A stretch of DNA of 64,000 bases from Blattamonas nauphoetae (Eukaryota; Preaxostyla; Oxymonadida), in NCBI GenBank assembly GCA_033064195.1, contig JARBJD010000222.1, positions 60,970 through 124,969 on the forward strand, written 5' to 3'. Position numbers and translations under genes: made by a program. The notes under the pieces were generated by a model. It had not been told where the DNA came from. It worked only from the letters and a program-made list of their open reading frames with translations, and ran no database searches. Of this stretch, positions 12,288 through 22,016 are shown piece by piece. Positions within the stretch are counted from its first letter, which is position 1. Every line of letters begins with the position of its first letter.

Positions 12288-12858
12288 TCATTCGTACACT
12301 CGGCTCTCGCGACTCCCAAGTCAACCAAACACATTGAGCGAGCTCTGCGAGAAGTTGGACCAGCAGTGGAAGCGCCAGTGGTTCGAGTCCCGACACCTCC
12401 AAATGATTCGCCAGAAATCCGACCACTATCAGACCTTCTACCACGCATCCAGTCTCAAGAACTGCCACTGCCACTATACAAAGTCAATCTGTGGAGAGAT
12501 GGAAAAAAAGTACCTCTCACAGAATCCGAACTTGAAAACTGGAACCAATTCCTAGATGAAATGCCGCCCGTCCCGGTGTTTGAAGTTGCAAGAAGAAGAA
12601 ACAGAGAGAAAACAAGTCAATCCAAGCAAAAAACAGTGAAGAGCAACAAGAATCAAAAGCCATCGAAGCGCAAAACTCGAAGAGAAGAAACAACGAGCGA
12701 AGAAGTCAGCTGGTGCGAGCAAGAATCAGATATTGAAATGGAAATTACAAAAGTTAAACGACAAAGTTCAGAAAAGGCAGAAGAATCCGCAACTTGTTCA
12801 GATTCATCATCGTATCCGGAAGCTCGTCGGACAATTAAGATGGAAACTCGATCACACG
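12288..12858. repeat. 571-bp exact duplicate of 38728-39298
   Basis: Line-by-line comparison found no mismatch between 12288-12858 and 38728-39298 (constant offset 26440). The left edge is TCATTCGTAC in both copies, preceded by unrelated sequence (host beta-helix here, palindrome-rich DNA at 38727). The right edge is CACACG in both, then AAGATG here but CCAAGC at 39299. Perfect identity implies very recent duplication, gene conversion or, less likely, an assembly effect. Confidence 0.9.
12366..12858 (+). pseudogene. Tyrosine recombinase gene, N-terminal fragment
   Basis: The first 164 codons (MEAPVVRVPTPP… to METRSH) are identical to the start of the intact recombinase gene at 38806. At 12858 the homology stops and the frame runs on into antisense reverse-transcriptase sequence up to 13178, giving a chimeric frame with no catalytic domain. 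It includes the basic cluster KSNKNQKPSKRKTRREE, a likely nuclear-localisation signal. It lies antisense to the last ~69 codons of the reverse transcriptase frame. It is presumably non-functional as a recombinase, but it retains whatever promoter lies in the shared 78 bp upstream of the ATG. Confidence 0.8.
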
Positions 12859-15800
12859 AAGATGAGAAAGAGGAAGAGGGAGTCGATTTCTTCCTTCGTC
12901 CTGTTCGCGGGACTTGCTTCTTGTATCTAGCCCGCTTTGGTCTGGCAAAGTTCGGAGCTATTGACTTGTCATCTTGTTTTGGATTGGGTAGCTTGCGTTT
13001 CGGTCTGAGAGTCCTTGGTGGGAAGTTGCCCTTGGAGGGGCACTTGTGTGAAGTGACTTCCTCATCAATTGTCAAGTCAACGAAAGTTTTCCTTTTTGAG
13101 CCATTTTGGGGCTGGCCAAGGTCGTTGTGGTCGTCGTCGGAATCCAACTCAATCAGAACAGCCGCGGGCGGTATTTGAGTTTGGGGTGTTCTGGTGGGCT
13201 GTGAGGAGCCCGGAATTGGGTTGAGTGAAATTGAAGGTGGAGGGGTAAAGGAGATCGGAAGAGTGTCTGAGCCAAAAGTGATTTGCTCCAGAGAGGGCTC
13301 AATGTCAATGTCGATATCAGTGAGGGTCAGCCCAGGAGGGGGCATCTGGCTGACTTCGGCATCCTGTGTGGTCGACCCAGGAATGGGCAAGAGACCGACT
13401 TCGGCATCACTTGGAGTCAGCCCTGGGGCGGGCTCTTGATCAACATTGACATCGGTTGGGGGTAACCCGAAGATGATCTCTTGAATGACTTCGGCATCAT
13501 TGGAAGGGAGTTCAACAATCATCTTCTGACCAACTTCGGCATCTTTTTGAGTCGACCCTTGGAGGGGCAATTGGGTGGCATCGGGATCCATTGGAGTTGG
13601 CCCAAATTGGGGTTGAATGGAAAAATCACAAATGGGTGGATTGTCTTCCGAAAAAAGTTCCTCGAATGATATTTCGGGTTTCTCGTCAGTCCTTCGCTCT
13701 GACAACTCCCTGTGTGAAAAGTTGGTTGAATCAGGTTCACGGCGGGTCCTGGTCAAAGACATTGGATTTTCGAGATTGGGCCCCGAAATGGGCAAATCAC
13801 TGTCGGAACGATCAACTTCCATTCCTGCATTAACGAGATCACTGTCCCCGGATTGGGCCAATTCGTGATCGGAACTGCCCCTTTCCATGGTCTCGACAAT
13901 GTGCTCTTCTGGTGACGTGGAGGTCATGATAACCATTGAGCCCTCAGAAGGGCCAGGAATAGAAGGTTGAGAGGGAGACTCTGAAGATGGAGTTAGAGCC
14001 ACGAGGGGCGGTTGAGAAACTTTATGTTCAGAGTTGGGTTGTGGAACATAATAAAAACGAGGAGTGAAAATGATGGAAGTTGGCCGGGTGAGGGTGGGAG
14101 TGTGTTTTTCAACTGATTGGTTATTTGCCGGGAGGTTGAGCGTAAGTTGATGATTTGAAGAATTTCGAGATGGCCCTGAGCGGGGCACTTGAGGTGGTCC
14201 AGAGGGAGGTGAAGAAGAAGGTGAGGTTGAGGGTGGGCCCTGAGAGGGCGAAGCAAGATTCGGCCCCAGAGAGGGCAAAGCAAGATTCGGTTGTTGAGAA
14301 TGAAGATTCACCGCACTGAGTAAATATGTTGTGCTTGGTGAAGGTTGGGTGTTGAGCCCATTTTGGGCATCTTGTTGAACTGAAAAATTCTGAAGACTCC
14401 ATGTGAGTTTTTGACAGACCCGACGTTCCATGATGCATCTGCTTTGTTCCAGGACAAGAGAGGTCATTTGGAGGAAGTGGTAGACTTGGGCTGATTTGTG
14501 CCCATCTCGGGCCACCTTCTTCATAAAGTCCAAAAACAGTTCCATGTTGTTCCCAAGCTGACCATTCTCACTGATCCCAATGCCAATCACCTTGTGTTCT
14601 TGTCCAAGTTTCTTGTAGTGTTTGAACTTGCCCTCTTCAGCCTGGTTGACAGCTGTTCGAGGGTCGGGGAGGAGACCCCGGTGGAGGGCATTTGGGATGT
14701 CTTGGGCGATTGTCAAGTCGAGCCCAAAGGTGAGGGTGTTCCCAGAGCGGTCACCACCCTGGAGGAGGTTAGTGACGAATTTGTGATTGCTCACTTGGGT
14801 TGTGATAGTGACTCGGATGTCAGCAATGGCCCCAGCGGGTCTGGGCTTTGTGCCCAAATTGATCCCATCCATCCAAACTGGCTTTTCCAACTCAGTGACC
14901 ACATTGGGTATCTGTTGAAGAAGACGGTTCAACCAAAGTTTGATTGTGGTGTGCCGGGCTGTCCTTGCGGATCCATTGATTTGACAGCAGGAGGCATGGT
15001 CGACCCGAAATTGGACTGAACAAAGTGGGCAAGGTACAGAGTAGTTCAAATTCCTTCCTTGTTTATCCAGCAGTGTTTTCCCCAATTCGTACGATGTGGG
15101 TTCTTTGAGCATTCTGTAGTTGAGAGAGTTCAGAATGGTGTCGTTGTCCAAAACATGGAATTTGTCCACAGGCATCATGGTGACCCAAAAATGGGCTCGA
15201 CTAGCACAGATCGTGGCATGTCGATTTTGAGCCCAATCTGGGAGAGGGTCTCTCCATTGGGTCAATTTGTCCTTTTCCAACAGACGAACCATCTTCCCCT
15301 GCCCGCGTCGGGCTTTTTCAAATTGGTCAGGATTCAGCATGCTGATGACTGAAATGACCATCTGAAGGGGGCTGAATGTTGATGATGGTGGTTCCTGCCC
15401 GAGTTGGAATGGAGCCCCAGATGGGTTGGGGTTGGCTTGCCAGAGGAAGGGCCGTCTTGACGTCATGGCATGGACAAGGGAAGGAATGTTTGAGCCCGCG
15501 AATGAGCTGAAGCCAAGTCCACCATCTTCAACGTTGGCATGGATCAGAATTGAGTTCGACTGTGGGAGATGGAAGAAAGTGAGCAGATGCGTGATGAGAA
15601 GATCATCAGCCTGACGAAGGACATGCCCCGAAATGGGCAGAGTTCGAAGAAGATGAAGGGGTCGAACGTTGATACACTGTCTCAGAAGGAGTAGATGTGT
15701 TTGATGTGACAACAGCCCCAGGAAGGGCAGCAAGTCATCTGACTTTTTGACTTTGGCGAAAAACATTTGATCTCGTTCATTTTGGTCCCTTGTGAGAAGT

Positions 15801-18589
15801 GTCCCCAGAAGGTACATTGAAGTCGTTGGGGTGATTGTTGAACCCATGAGCCCAAATGGGGCAGTTGAGATTTGCCCCTCCAGAATGGAGACAGCCACAG
15901 TCTTGGCTGGGTTGAGTTGAAGCCCATGTTCACTGAGGGAATTGTGAAGACGGACCATGGAGGATGTGAGAGTCTGTAGTGAAGAAGCCACAATGACCAA
16001 GTCATCCAAATAGCCCCAAACTTGAACAGCCCCATCAGGGGTTTCAGCTTCAGACATGCATCTGGTGAGATACAGAGCAAAGAGGGCAGGCGACAACGGG
16101 CACCCTTGTTGAACACCCCTGGTGTTGTGAATGACGGCTCTCTGACCATGACTGTCCAACACCAACTTTTCCTTTGAAAATGCTTGTGTCAGAAATTGGA
16201 CCAGCTGGGGGTCATGGTGATCCAATTGCACAATTTTGTCAATGAGAAGTTGTCTTCGGACACACTGGTACGCATTGGACATGTCGAGGGCAGCAACGAC
16301 CAAATTGGTTTTCTGAGCAATAGCCCCATCCAGGGCATCTCCAACTGCGAAAACGATCTCTTCAATTCCATTGGGATGACCCACCCCTCGTTGTCTGGGG
16401 TGAATCCGATCGAGAAACCATTGACGGTTGCGTTGGAGAAGGACACGGGCCATGAGCTTTTTCAGAGAATGTTGGACCGAAATGGGCCGAACACCACCTT
16501 TGGCCTTTGGAATGCCCACCATCCTGACCAAACACCATGCCGTGGGCACAAAGCCTTTTTCAAGACATTCCGAAATCACAGCCCCAATGAGGGCAGAAAC
16601 GGGTTTCAGATGAGTTGCTGACCGTTTCAGGAGTTCTGCTGTGATTCCATCAAGAGACGCCGTTGAGTTCGAATTCAGTCGTTGAAGTTGAATTTCGACA
16701 TTTTCACGTTCAAGGTCCCACCCTTCCCGGGGCTCACCAAGATCTTGAAGAGTCAATTGGCGAGGATCATCAGCATTGTGAAGGGCTTGAATGATTTGGA
16801 CCATGTCTTCGAAAGGAATCTCCGGAACGGGGTGAATGACTTTGGAAAGTTCTTTGAGAGCCCTGGATGGCTTTCCTTTTGCCACAAGAGTTTCAATCTT
16901 TTTCTTCTCAGCTCGACCCAATCTGGGGCTTTCTGACACATCTTCAGTTGGTGGCTTCCATTGGAAGGGTTGCTCCCCTTTGGGCTTTTTTGGTTTTTTG
17001 GTCTTCAGGACATAAGGGGTTGCTGAGAGCCTCCAAACAGCAGTATCCACATTTTCGAAGTTCACATCTCTTTCTGCCAAAAGTTGGGCTATTTTGGCAA
17101 AATGATGTTTGAGGAGCTGACTAGCTGCGTTCAGATGTTTAGTCGTGTCATCTTCATCCCAGAACACATATCCAAGATCTTCGGTATATTCGACCCCATC
17201 AAGGGCCTCGACATCAATTTTCTTGTTGGAGATGGTTCGAAGTGGTGGCGGGAGAAGATGTCCTTCAACAGTTGGAAGGGCTGTTTGTCCTTTGAGGTTT
17301 GCCAGGATGAGGTTGGTGTCACGATCTTGTCGAGATGGCATTTGGGTTCCTGCCATCGAAGGTGTGATCGATGGGGGCCCATCCGTGGGCTGTCCTCTTT
17401 TCGACTTTGGAAGAGGACCACGTGTTCCAACCGTTGACCCTCTGGGGGCCTTTGGAGTCTGTCCAGGCTGTTTGGATGGAGGTGGAAGACTGAAGATTGT
17501 TTCCTTGGCTTTGAACCCATTCAAGGTCTTAGTGTCTGATTCTTGACAAAGGGTTGTTAATTCCTCATCAGAGATGGACATGATGGATGATGTCGGAAAA
17601 GAGAGTGAAAGCCCCTCTTGGGGCACTTGTCCAATTCTGGGGAGGAGGGCCGAAAACGGGCAAAAGACGACTCTCTCCAACTTTTTGATGGAATTTCGAG
17701 AGGAAATGAGAGTTGAGATGAACTGGGTCTCTGACTGCTTTTGACCCTTGTTTCTCAGAATTCGATGAAGTTGCTCATTGTTCAGTCTGGAAGCCACTTT
17801 CCAAGCTTGTCTGGCCCATTGGCGGGCTTGATCCTGAGCCACGTCAATCGCCCCAATTTGGATTGATTCAGAAGGATCGGAGTCCGATGACTCTTCTGCG
17901 GGACATTCTTCAGATGAATCATCAAGACTAATCGTGAATCGAGGTTGCTTTGGACGAGGTGAAGCTTCGCCCAATTTGGGCTCATTGGGTGAGACCACTG
18001 GAGTTTCATTGACAGGTTGAGATCTTGATGGAAAACCGTAGAATTCTTCGAATGTGACCTCCTGAGGGTTGTCTGGAGGCGGAACGGTGATGAAGTCCCA
18101 AACAGGGTTTTCAACATTGGCCAAATTTATCATGCCCGTGGAGGGGTCGATGGCATGACGAAGTTTTTCAATGTCATCAACATGTGCAGGATCGATGAGT
18201 GTGGTTGGGGCTGGTCTCTCTACTGATTTCTTCACGGTTTTCTTTCGATTCTGAGAGATTGTCAATTCGACCCCGGATTGGGTCAATGTGATTGTGTTGG
18301 TTTCTTCAACAGTCTTTTCAACACTTTCGATTGACACTCGTTTGTGAAGCCCCGAATTGGGTTGATCAGGGAGATACGCAGGTTCCTTGACCAGGCAGTT
18401 GAGAGGGTCATCATCTTCAGGAACATATTCAGTGTCAGAACAGTCATCCCCAGAGGGATCATCTGGTGGGAAGATCCATGCCGTTTGGCGATCTCTTTCT
18501 TTCATGAGGGCCTGAAGGGTAGCAAGGAGAGGGGGTCCGTCTTGGAATGGGGGCCCATCTGGGGGCCAGGGCTTTCCAAAAATACCCAT
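12653..18589 (-). CDS. Reverse transcriptase with C-terminal R2-like endonuclease (non-LTR type), 1978 codons
   Basis: An uninterrupted minus-strand frame. The reverse transcriptase domain spans about residues 640-900: LDGI (D647), the catalytic LDMSNAY (D769), GVQQGCPLSP (about 825-834) and YLDD (860-863). Downstream is a CCHC knuckle, C1187-x2-C1190-x7-H1198-x3-C1202, then RHTTI, RPAGAIADIRV (R1250, D1257), DLTI, KHYKKL and GIGISENGQLG. That order fits the restriction-like endonuclease of R2/CRE-type non-LTR retrotransposons, which nick the target and prime cDNA on it. Unusual: a ~670-residue Pro/Ser-rich tail with acidic patches and VDLTIDEE (1837-1844), a SUMO-interaction-like motif, then basic NLS-like runs. 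The natural C-terminus is lost: the last ~69 codons are antisense recombinase-gene sequence. At least 20 GCCC-N5/6-GGGC palindromes lie inside the frame. The ATG at 18589 was taken as the first in frame. No RNase H was recognised. Clade assignment is uncertain. Confidence 0.85.
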   Translation of the reverse strand: MGIFGKPWPPDGPPFQDGPPLLATLQALMKERDRQTAWIFPPDDPSGDDCSDTEYVPEDDDPLNCLVKEPAYLPDQPNSGLHKRVSIESVEKTVEETNTITLTQSGVELTISQNRKKTVKKSVERPAPTTLIDPAHVDDIEKLRHAIDPSTGMINLANVENPVWDFITVPPPDNPQEVTFEEFYGFPSRSQPVNETPVVSPNEPKLGEASPRPKQPRFTISLDDSSEECPAEESSDSDPSESIQIGAIDVAQDQARQWARQAWKVASRLNNEQLHRILRNKGQKQSETQFISTLISSRNSIKKLERVVFCPFSALLPRIGQVPQEGLSLSFPTSSIMSISDEELTTLCQESDTKTLNGFKAKETIFSLPPPSKQPGQTPKAPRGSTVGTRGPLPKSKRGQPTDGPPSITPSMAGTQMPSRQDRDTNLILANLKGQTALPTVEGHLLPPPLRTISNKKIDVEALDGVEYTEDLGYVFWDEDDTTKHLNAASQLLKHHFAKIAQLLAERDVNFENVDTAVWRLSATPYVLKTKKPKKPKGEQPFQWKPPTEDVSESPRLGRAEKKKIETLVAKGKPSRALKELSKVIHPVPEIPFEDMVQIIQALHNADDPRQLTLQDLGEPREGWDLERENVEIQLQRLNSNSTASLDGITAELLKRSATHLKPVSALIGAVISECLEKGFVPTAWCLVRMVGIPKAKGGVRPISVQHSLKKLMARVLLQRNRQWFLDRIHPRQRGVGHPNGIEEIVFAVGDALDGAIAQKTNLVVAALDMSNAYQCVRRQLLIDKIVQLDHHDPQLVQFLTQAFSKEKLVLDSHGQRAVIHNTRGVQQGCPLSPALFALYLTRCMSEAETPDGAVQVWGYLDDLVIVASSLQTLTSSMVRLHNSLSEHGLQLNPAKTVAVSILEGQISTAPFGLMGSTITPTTSMYLLGTLLTRDQNERDQMFFAKVKKSDDLLPFLGLLSHQTHLLLLRQCINVRPLHLLRTLPISGHVLRQADDLLITHLLTFFHLPQSNSILIHANVEDGGLGFSSFAGSNIPSLVHAMTSRRPFLWQANPNPSGAPFQLGQEPPSSTFSPLQMVISVISMLNPDQFEKARRGQGKMVRLLEKDKLTQWRDPLPDWAQNRHATICASRAHFWVTMMPVDKFHVLDNDTILNSLNYRMLKEPTSYELGKTLLDKQGRNLNYSVPCPLCSVQFRVDHASCCQINGSARTARHTTIKLWLNRLLQQIPNVVTELEKPVWMDGINLGTKPRPAGAIADIRVTITTQVSNHKFVTNLLQGGDRSGNTLTFGLDLTIAQDIPNALHRGLLPDPRTAVNQAEEGKFKHYKKLGQEHKVIGIGISENGQLGNNMELFLDFMKKVARDGHKSAQVYHFLQMTSLVLEQSRCIMERRVCQKLTWSLQNFSVQQDAQNGLNTQPSPSTTYLLSAVNLHSQQPNLALPSLGPNLASPSQGPPSTSPSSSPPSGPPQVPRSGPSRNSSNHQLTLNLPANNQSVEKHTPTLTRPTSIIFTPRFYYVPQPNSEHKVSQPPLVALTPSSESPSQPSIPGPSEGSMVIMTSTSPEEHIVETMERGSSDHELAQSGDSDLVNAGMEVDRSDSDLPISGPNLENPMSLTRTRREPDSTNFSHRELSERRTDEKPEISFEELFSEDNPPICDFSIQPQFGPTPMDPDATQLPLQGSTQKDAEVGQKMIVELPSNDAEVIQEIIFGLPPTDVNVDQEPAPGLTPSDAEVGLLPIPGSTTQDAEVSQMPPPGLTLTDIDIDIEPSLEQITFGSDTLPISFTPPPSISLNPIPGSSQPTRTPQTQIPPAAVLIELDSDDDHNDLGQPQNGSKRKTFVDLTIDEEVTSHKCPSKGNFPPRTLRPKRKLPNPKQDDKSIAPNFARPKRARYKKQVPRTGRRKKSTPSSSFSSSCDRVSILIVRRASGYDDESEQVADSSAFSELCRLTFVISISISDSCSHQLTSSLVVSSLRVLRFDGF
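12890..18565. repeat. Dispersed GCCC-N5/6-GGGC palindromes within the RT frame
   Basis: Exact copies include 14356-14368 (GCCCATTTTGGGC), 15625-15638 (GCCCCGAAATGGGC) and 17611-17624 (GCCCCTCTTGGGGC). Others lie near 13026, 13329, 13420, 13781, 13938, 14172, 14235, 14262, 14497, 15303, 15716, 15850, 16323, 16570, 17367, 17810, 17973 and 18552. Many one-mismatch forms (ACCC…GGGC or GCCC…GGGT) lie between them. Density is lower across the RT core (15.9-17.2 kb). The loops vary in sequence and the palindromes fall in different codon phases. Confidence 0.85.
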
Positions 18590-18740
18590 AATTTTCTGGA
18601 TACCTTGGATTAAGTAAAAATGCGAGATTTAAGCATTTGACTTTGGTGATACAATATTACCACATTTAACCAACTTGAAAAAGCGAAAGTGAGAGTTTAA
18701 TAAAAAATGAGATTTGTGAATAGAGAATAAAGGGGTCTTG
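18590..18740. other. 5' flank of the RT frame / right junction with host
   Basis: AT-rich sequence with a TTTAATAAAAAA run and no palindromes. On the minus strand this would be the leader and promoter of the reverse transcriptase. Host sequence resumes by about 18750, in the pyrimidine-rich tract corresponding to the intron at 2190-2276 in copy 1. The RT-bearing segment therefore appears to sit within a host intron. No target duplication could be defined. Confidence 0.4.
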
Positions 18741-19600
18741 TCGATCTATCCGCCCTCCCGCTTTCTCCTCGTCTTCTCTCCCCTTCTTCATTGTGTTCAC
18801 CATCACTATATTCCATCTACATCGCTGCATTCCCTCTCCCTCCCTCTCCCAGCCAACTCGGACTGAATGCGGATACGAACGCGTACCAAGTCGCTCAAGA
18901 CTTCATCTACGCTAACAACCTCGACCAAAACTAACAGCCTCCCCTCGAGTCTTCTCAACGCAATATTGATCCTTCACTCAAGTGCTGAACTGCCTGAAGG
19001 GAGGCAATCTGTAGCAGATGTTCGGGATGTGCATCGAAGAGAACGACTCAGTGTCGGAGAGATGAAGGTTGATCAATAGTGATTTCAAGACAATGGAAAC
19101 ACTACTAAACTTGGTCAAGCATGATACACAGCTGGAATCCCTGCTGATATCGAAAGCGCATGTCAACATCGGGACGCGGAAGATGTCGTTCAAACCAGAA
19201 ATACAGCTCTTCCTATGTTAAGATCTGTTGATAATCATCCTTTTCACACTTTTAGAGATTAAACAGTGCACGAATAATGTGTGATATCATTTCTTTTCTC
19301 ATTCTTTGTCTTCATCTCTAATTCCAGCCTGACAACATCTCCCATCTTCACAAGATTTATCGGATGCAATTTCTCCACCCATCAGCCAACTGCCTCAACC
19401 AAGTGTTCTCCCTCATCCGCTTTTTCCTGTTTCTGGTCAACGCCTGGAAAGAGACGTCTTTTCCTCTCAATCTAGTCTCATCATTCTCTTTCTGATGAAC
19501 TACGCACAGTGTCTCCGCATTACTGGGTGTGCCATGTTGGCCGGATTCGCATTCTTTGCCACTTTTCATATTCGGTATCACAACGCGACGCGAATGTTTT
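18741..19600 (+). pseudogene. PLAA/Doa1-like PFU-PUL remnant (copy 2)
   Basis: A pyrimidine tract ending ctcccag at about 18850 is followed by QLGLNADTNAYQVAQDFIYANNLDQN, a good match to the second half of a PFU domain, ending at a TAA in the same place as copy 1. About 120 bp present in copy 1 are missing here. Further on are VKHDTQLES-like and PDNISHLHKIYRMQFLHPS segments, then QVFSLIRFFLFLVNAWKE at about 19405-19455, matching the PUL-like part of copy 1. The first half of PFU is missing because the RT-bearing segment replaces it. Non-functional as it stands. Confidence 0.45.
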
Positions 19601-20612
19601 GCTGTTCACGATTCAATGTGTTATCGCCGCTTTCCACCACTTTGAAAGATCTGGTCTTTCCTGGAAGCGTCCCAAACATGGCTAATTGAAGCTCTGTGTG
19701 TCCAAAGGAGGACTGTCATTTGGTGGCTTCACCATGCTCACTTTTGTTGGAATAAGCAAGTATGGTCGCTAGAAATGGGCCTTTTGACATGAAGAGCCTA
19801 TTCCGGTCATGAATTCGTAGAAATCTGAACAAAAACCAATCATGTTTACAGCGAGTCCGTCTTTCGCGACTTCACTCGCTATTCGACCTCCAACATTCAC
19901 CACACCTGGAAAATCCCAATCAACATCTCCTTCACTGCTTTTGAAGACGTTACACACTCACAAGTCGAAAACAGCGCAAGATATTACGATCCTTCCTCCA
20001 TCCACCTCCTGTGCACTCCCTCCGATTCATGCACCCCCAATCATCATTAATCCGACGAACATGTCCTTAAATGGAGATGATGAGCCAAACGAACAATCAC
20101 CTTCGTCGTCCAAGGAACAAGAGAAGTCAAACTCTCTCCTTCTCACGCCGCGTGCCTCGTCGCCTCAATAACTCGCTCCAATCATCATTCCACCCGCTAC
20201 AAACACCCCACGTCTTGCTCCTGTCCCAGCATCGCCGCTCCCCCTCTCCACGCTCTCTACTCTCTACGAACTACTTCGCTGCTCCAGAATGCCTGTCAGA
20301 GCAGATGTGTCAGAAAATGCCGAAACATCAACCGAACCTGTCCCGTGACCAGGCGCCCTCAGTCCGACTGAACGTGCTGAACGAGATTCTGTCATCAGGA
20401 TCACATCCAACGCTCTCGACACTCTCCGATTTGGAGTACACCCACACGTCACACGCGAAGATCCTCCCTCGGCTGGGACTGCACCTGCTCGATTATCTTT
20501 CGATGCTGTCCCGCGTCAACCCCAATTTCAGCTTCCTCCCATCCAGCCCTCTTTAAACAATTGTGCTTTCTCTCAACGATGGCTAGACCACACTCCTCAC
20601 TGGCCATTCTCC
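19601..20612 (+). pseudogene. Host segment, copy 2 (unknown Ser-rich protein remnants)
   Basis: The stretches 19870-20190 and 20330-20490 are close copies of 3170-3430 and 3900-4060, with small frames such as 20071-20556. No domain is recognised. Copy 2 carries about 250 bp (19.61-19.86 kb) that copy 1 lacks. The segment is cut by the fold-back element at 20613. Confidence 0.4.
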
Positions 20613-21189
20613 TATAGTAGTAAAATAACCCGGCGAGGGTAAAATAACCCGGGGTGAAAACCCCCTTTTTTGGATCCCTCTTTCCGTCCATCCCATATTT
20701 CTCGGAACCAAAATTTTTTTGGGTCCCACTTTTTTTTCCATAATGTTTGTCTCAACTCCGAGTATCCATCAAGGTAGAAATCGAACCTCCAAAATAGGAT
20801 TCTGGGCCGGGGGTGCCTATTTCGGAACCATATTTTGGCCTATTTTTGACCCATTTTTGGCTCCTAAATAGGAGGTCCTTAACATTTAAGCTTAGAGGAT
20901 CCGAACTTCACGACCACTTTTCTCCACGCCTGTTCAAAATTTTTCTTTCTCGTTTCATTTCTGGTTGTTTGGGATGTTTTTCTCTCGAAATCACAATTTT
21001 TTGAAAAATGAAAAATCCTGGGGGGACCTGGGTGGAAATTCAGGGTCAAAAACTGATTTCCCTGTATACAAAGCTTAGTGATCTGAAAACTTGTTTTGAT
21101 CATATCTCCACAACCAGACATAGTTCCGACATGAAGTTTTCACCAATATGGATGTTTTGTTGGATTATATTTTTTTCTGAAAATTTTGA
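20613..21189 (+). repeat. Fold-back element, left arm
   Basis: This 577-bp arm is exactly complementary to 21440-22016; every mirrored coordinate pair sums to 42629, so there is no indel. It ends CTGAAAATTTTGA, where the two arms diverge. Confidence 0.92.
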
Positions 21190-21439
21190 AAATTTTCGAA
21201 GACCTCCTATTTTAGCGTCTTTGATAGTTTTCGTGGTTTTCTCAGAATCAACCCCAACTGCTCTCCTCCCAAGCACGATTCTAACCAATTTGAGCTTTTG
21301 GATTCGATTCTGATTGTGTTCGCATCATTTTAATGAAATTTGGAGACGGGTGCATCATCCCATGTCAAGTGACAGCTCTCCTTTCGAACCAAGGCCAAAA
21401 ACCCACAAAAGAATCTCAACTGCCGCAAAGGGATTTTTC

Positions 21440-22016
21440 TCAAAATTTTCAGAAAAAAATATAATCCAACAAAACATCCATATTGGTGAAAACTTCATGT
21501 CGGAACTATGTCTGGTTGTGGAGATATGATCAAAACAAGTTTTCAGATCACTAAGCTTTGTATACAGGGAAATCAGTTTTTGACCCTGAATTTCCACCCA
21601 GGTCCCCCCAGGATTTTTCATTTTTCAAAAAATTGTGATTTCGAGAGAAAAACATCCCAAACAACCAGAAATGAAACGAGAAAGAAAAATTTTGAACAGG
21701 CGTGGAGAAAAGTGGTCGTGAAGTTCGGATCCTCTAAGCTTAAATGTTAAGGACCTCCTATTTAGGAGCCAAAAATGGGTCAAAAATAGGCCAAAATATG
21801 GTTCCGAAATAGGCACCCCCGGCCCAGAATCCTATTTTGGAGGTTCGATTTCTACCTTGATGGATACTCGGAGTTGAGACAAACATTATGGAAAAAAAAG
21901 TGGGACCCAAAAAAATTTTGGTTCCGAGAAATATGGGATGGACGGAAAGAGGGATCCAAAAAAGGGGGTTTTCACCCCGGGTTATTTTACCCTCGCCGGG
22001 TTATTTTACTACTATA
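21440..22016 (-). repeat. Fold-back element, right arm
   Basis: Exact inverted partner of 20613-21189. No difference was found in the mirrored comparison, implying recent insertion or active homogenisation of the arms. Confidence 0.92.

Larger units (their letters stand above)
20613..22016. mobile_element. Fold-back (long inverted repeat) element, 1404 bp
   Basis: Two perfectly complementary 577-bp arms (20613-21189 and 21440-22016) enclose a 250-bp non-palindromic spacer. Termini are TATAGTAGTAAAATAACCC…; the outermost TATA is shared with the flank, so the target duplication is probably TA or TATA. Each tip contains a direct repeat GTAAAATAACCCGG twice, a plausible transposase-binding array. 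Short frames in the arms appear twice in mirror image (for example 20813-21004 plus and 21625-21816 minus) and are probably not genes. No transposase is present, so it is non-autonomous. Superfamily not determined. Confidence 0.88.

Noticed and set aside
12653-12858. Last 69 codons of the RT frame as a genuine RT domain
   Set aside because: They are the exact antisense of the recombinase N-terminal coding sequence and carry no RT-family similarity.
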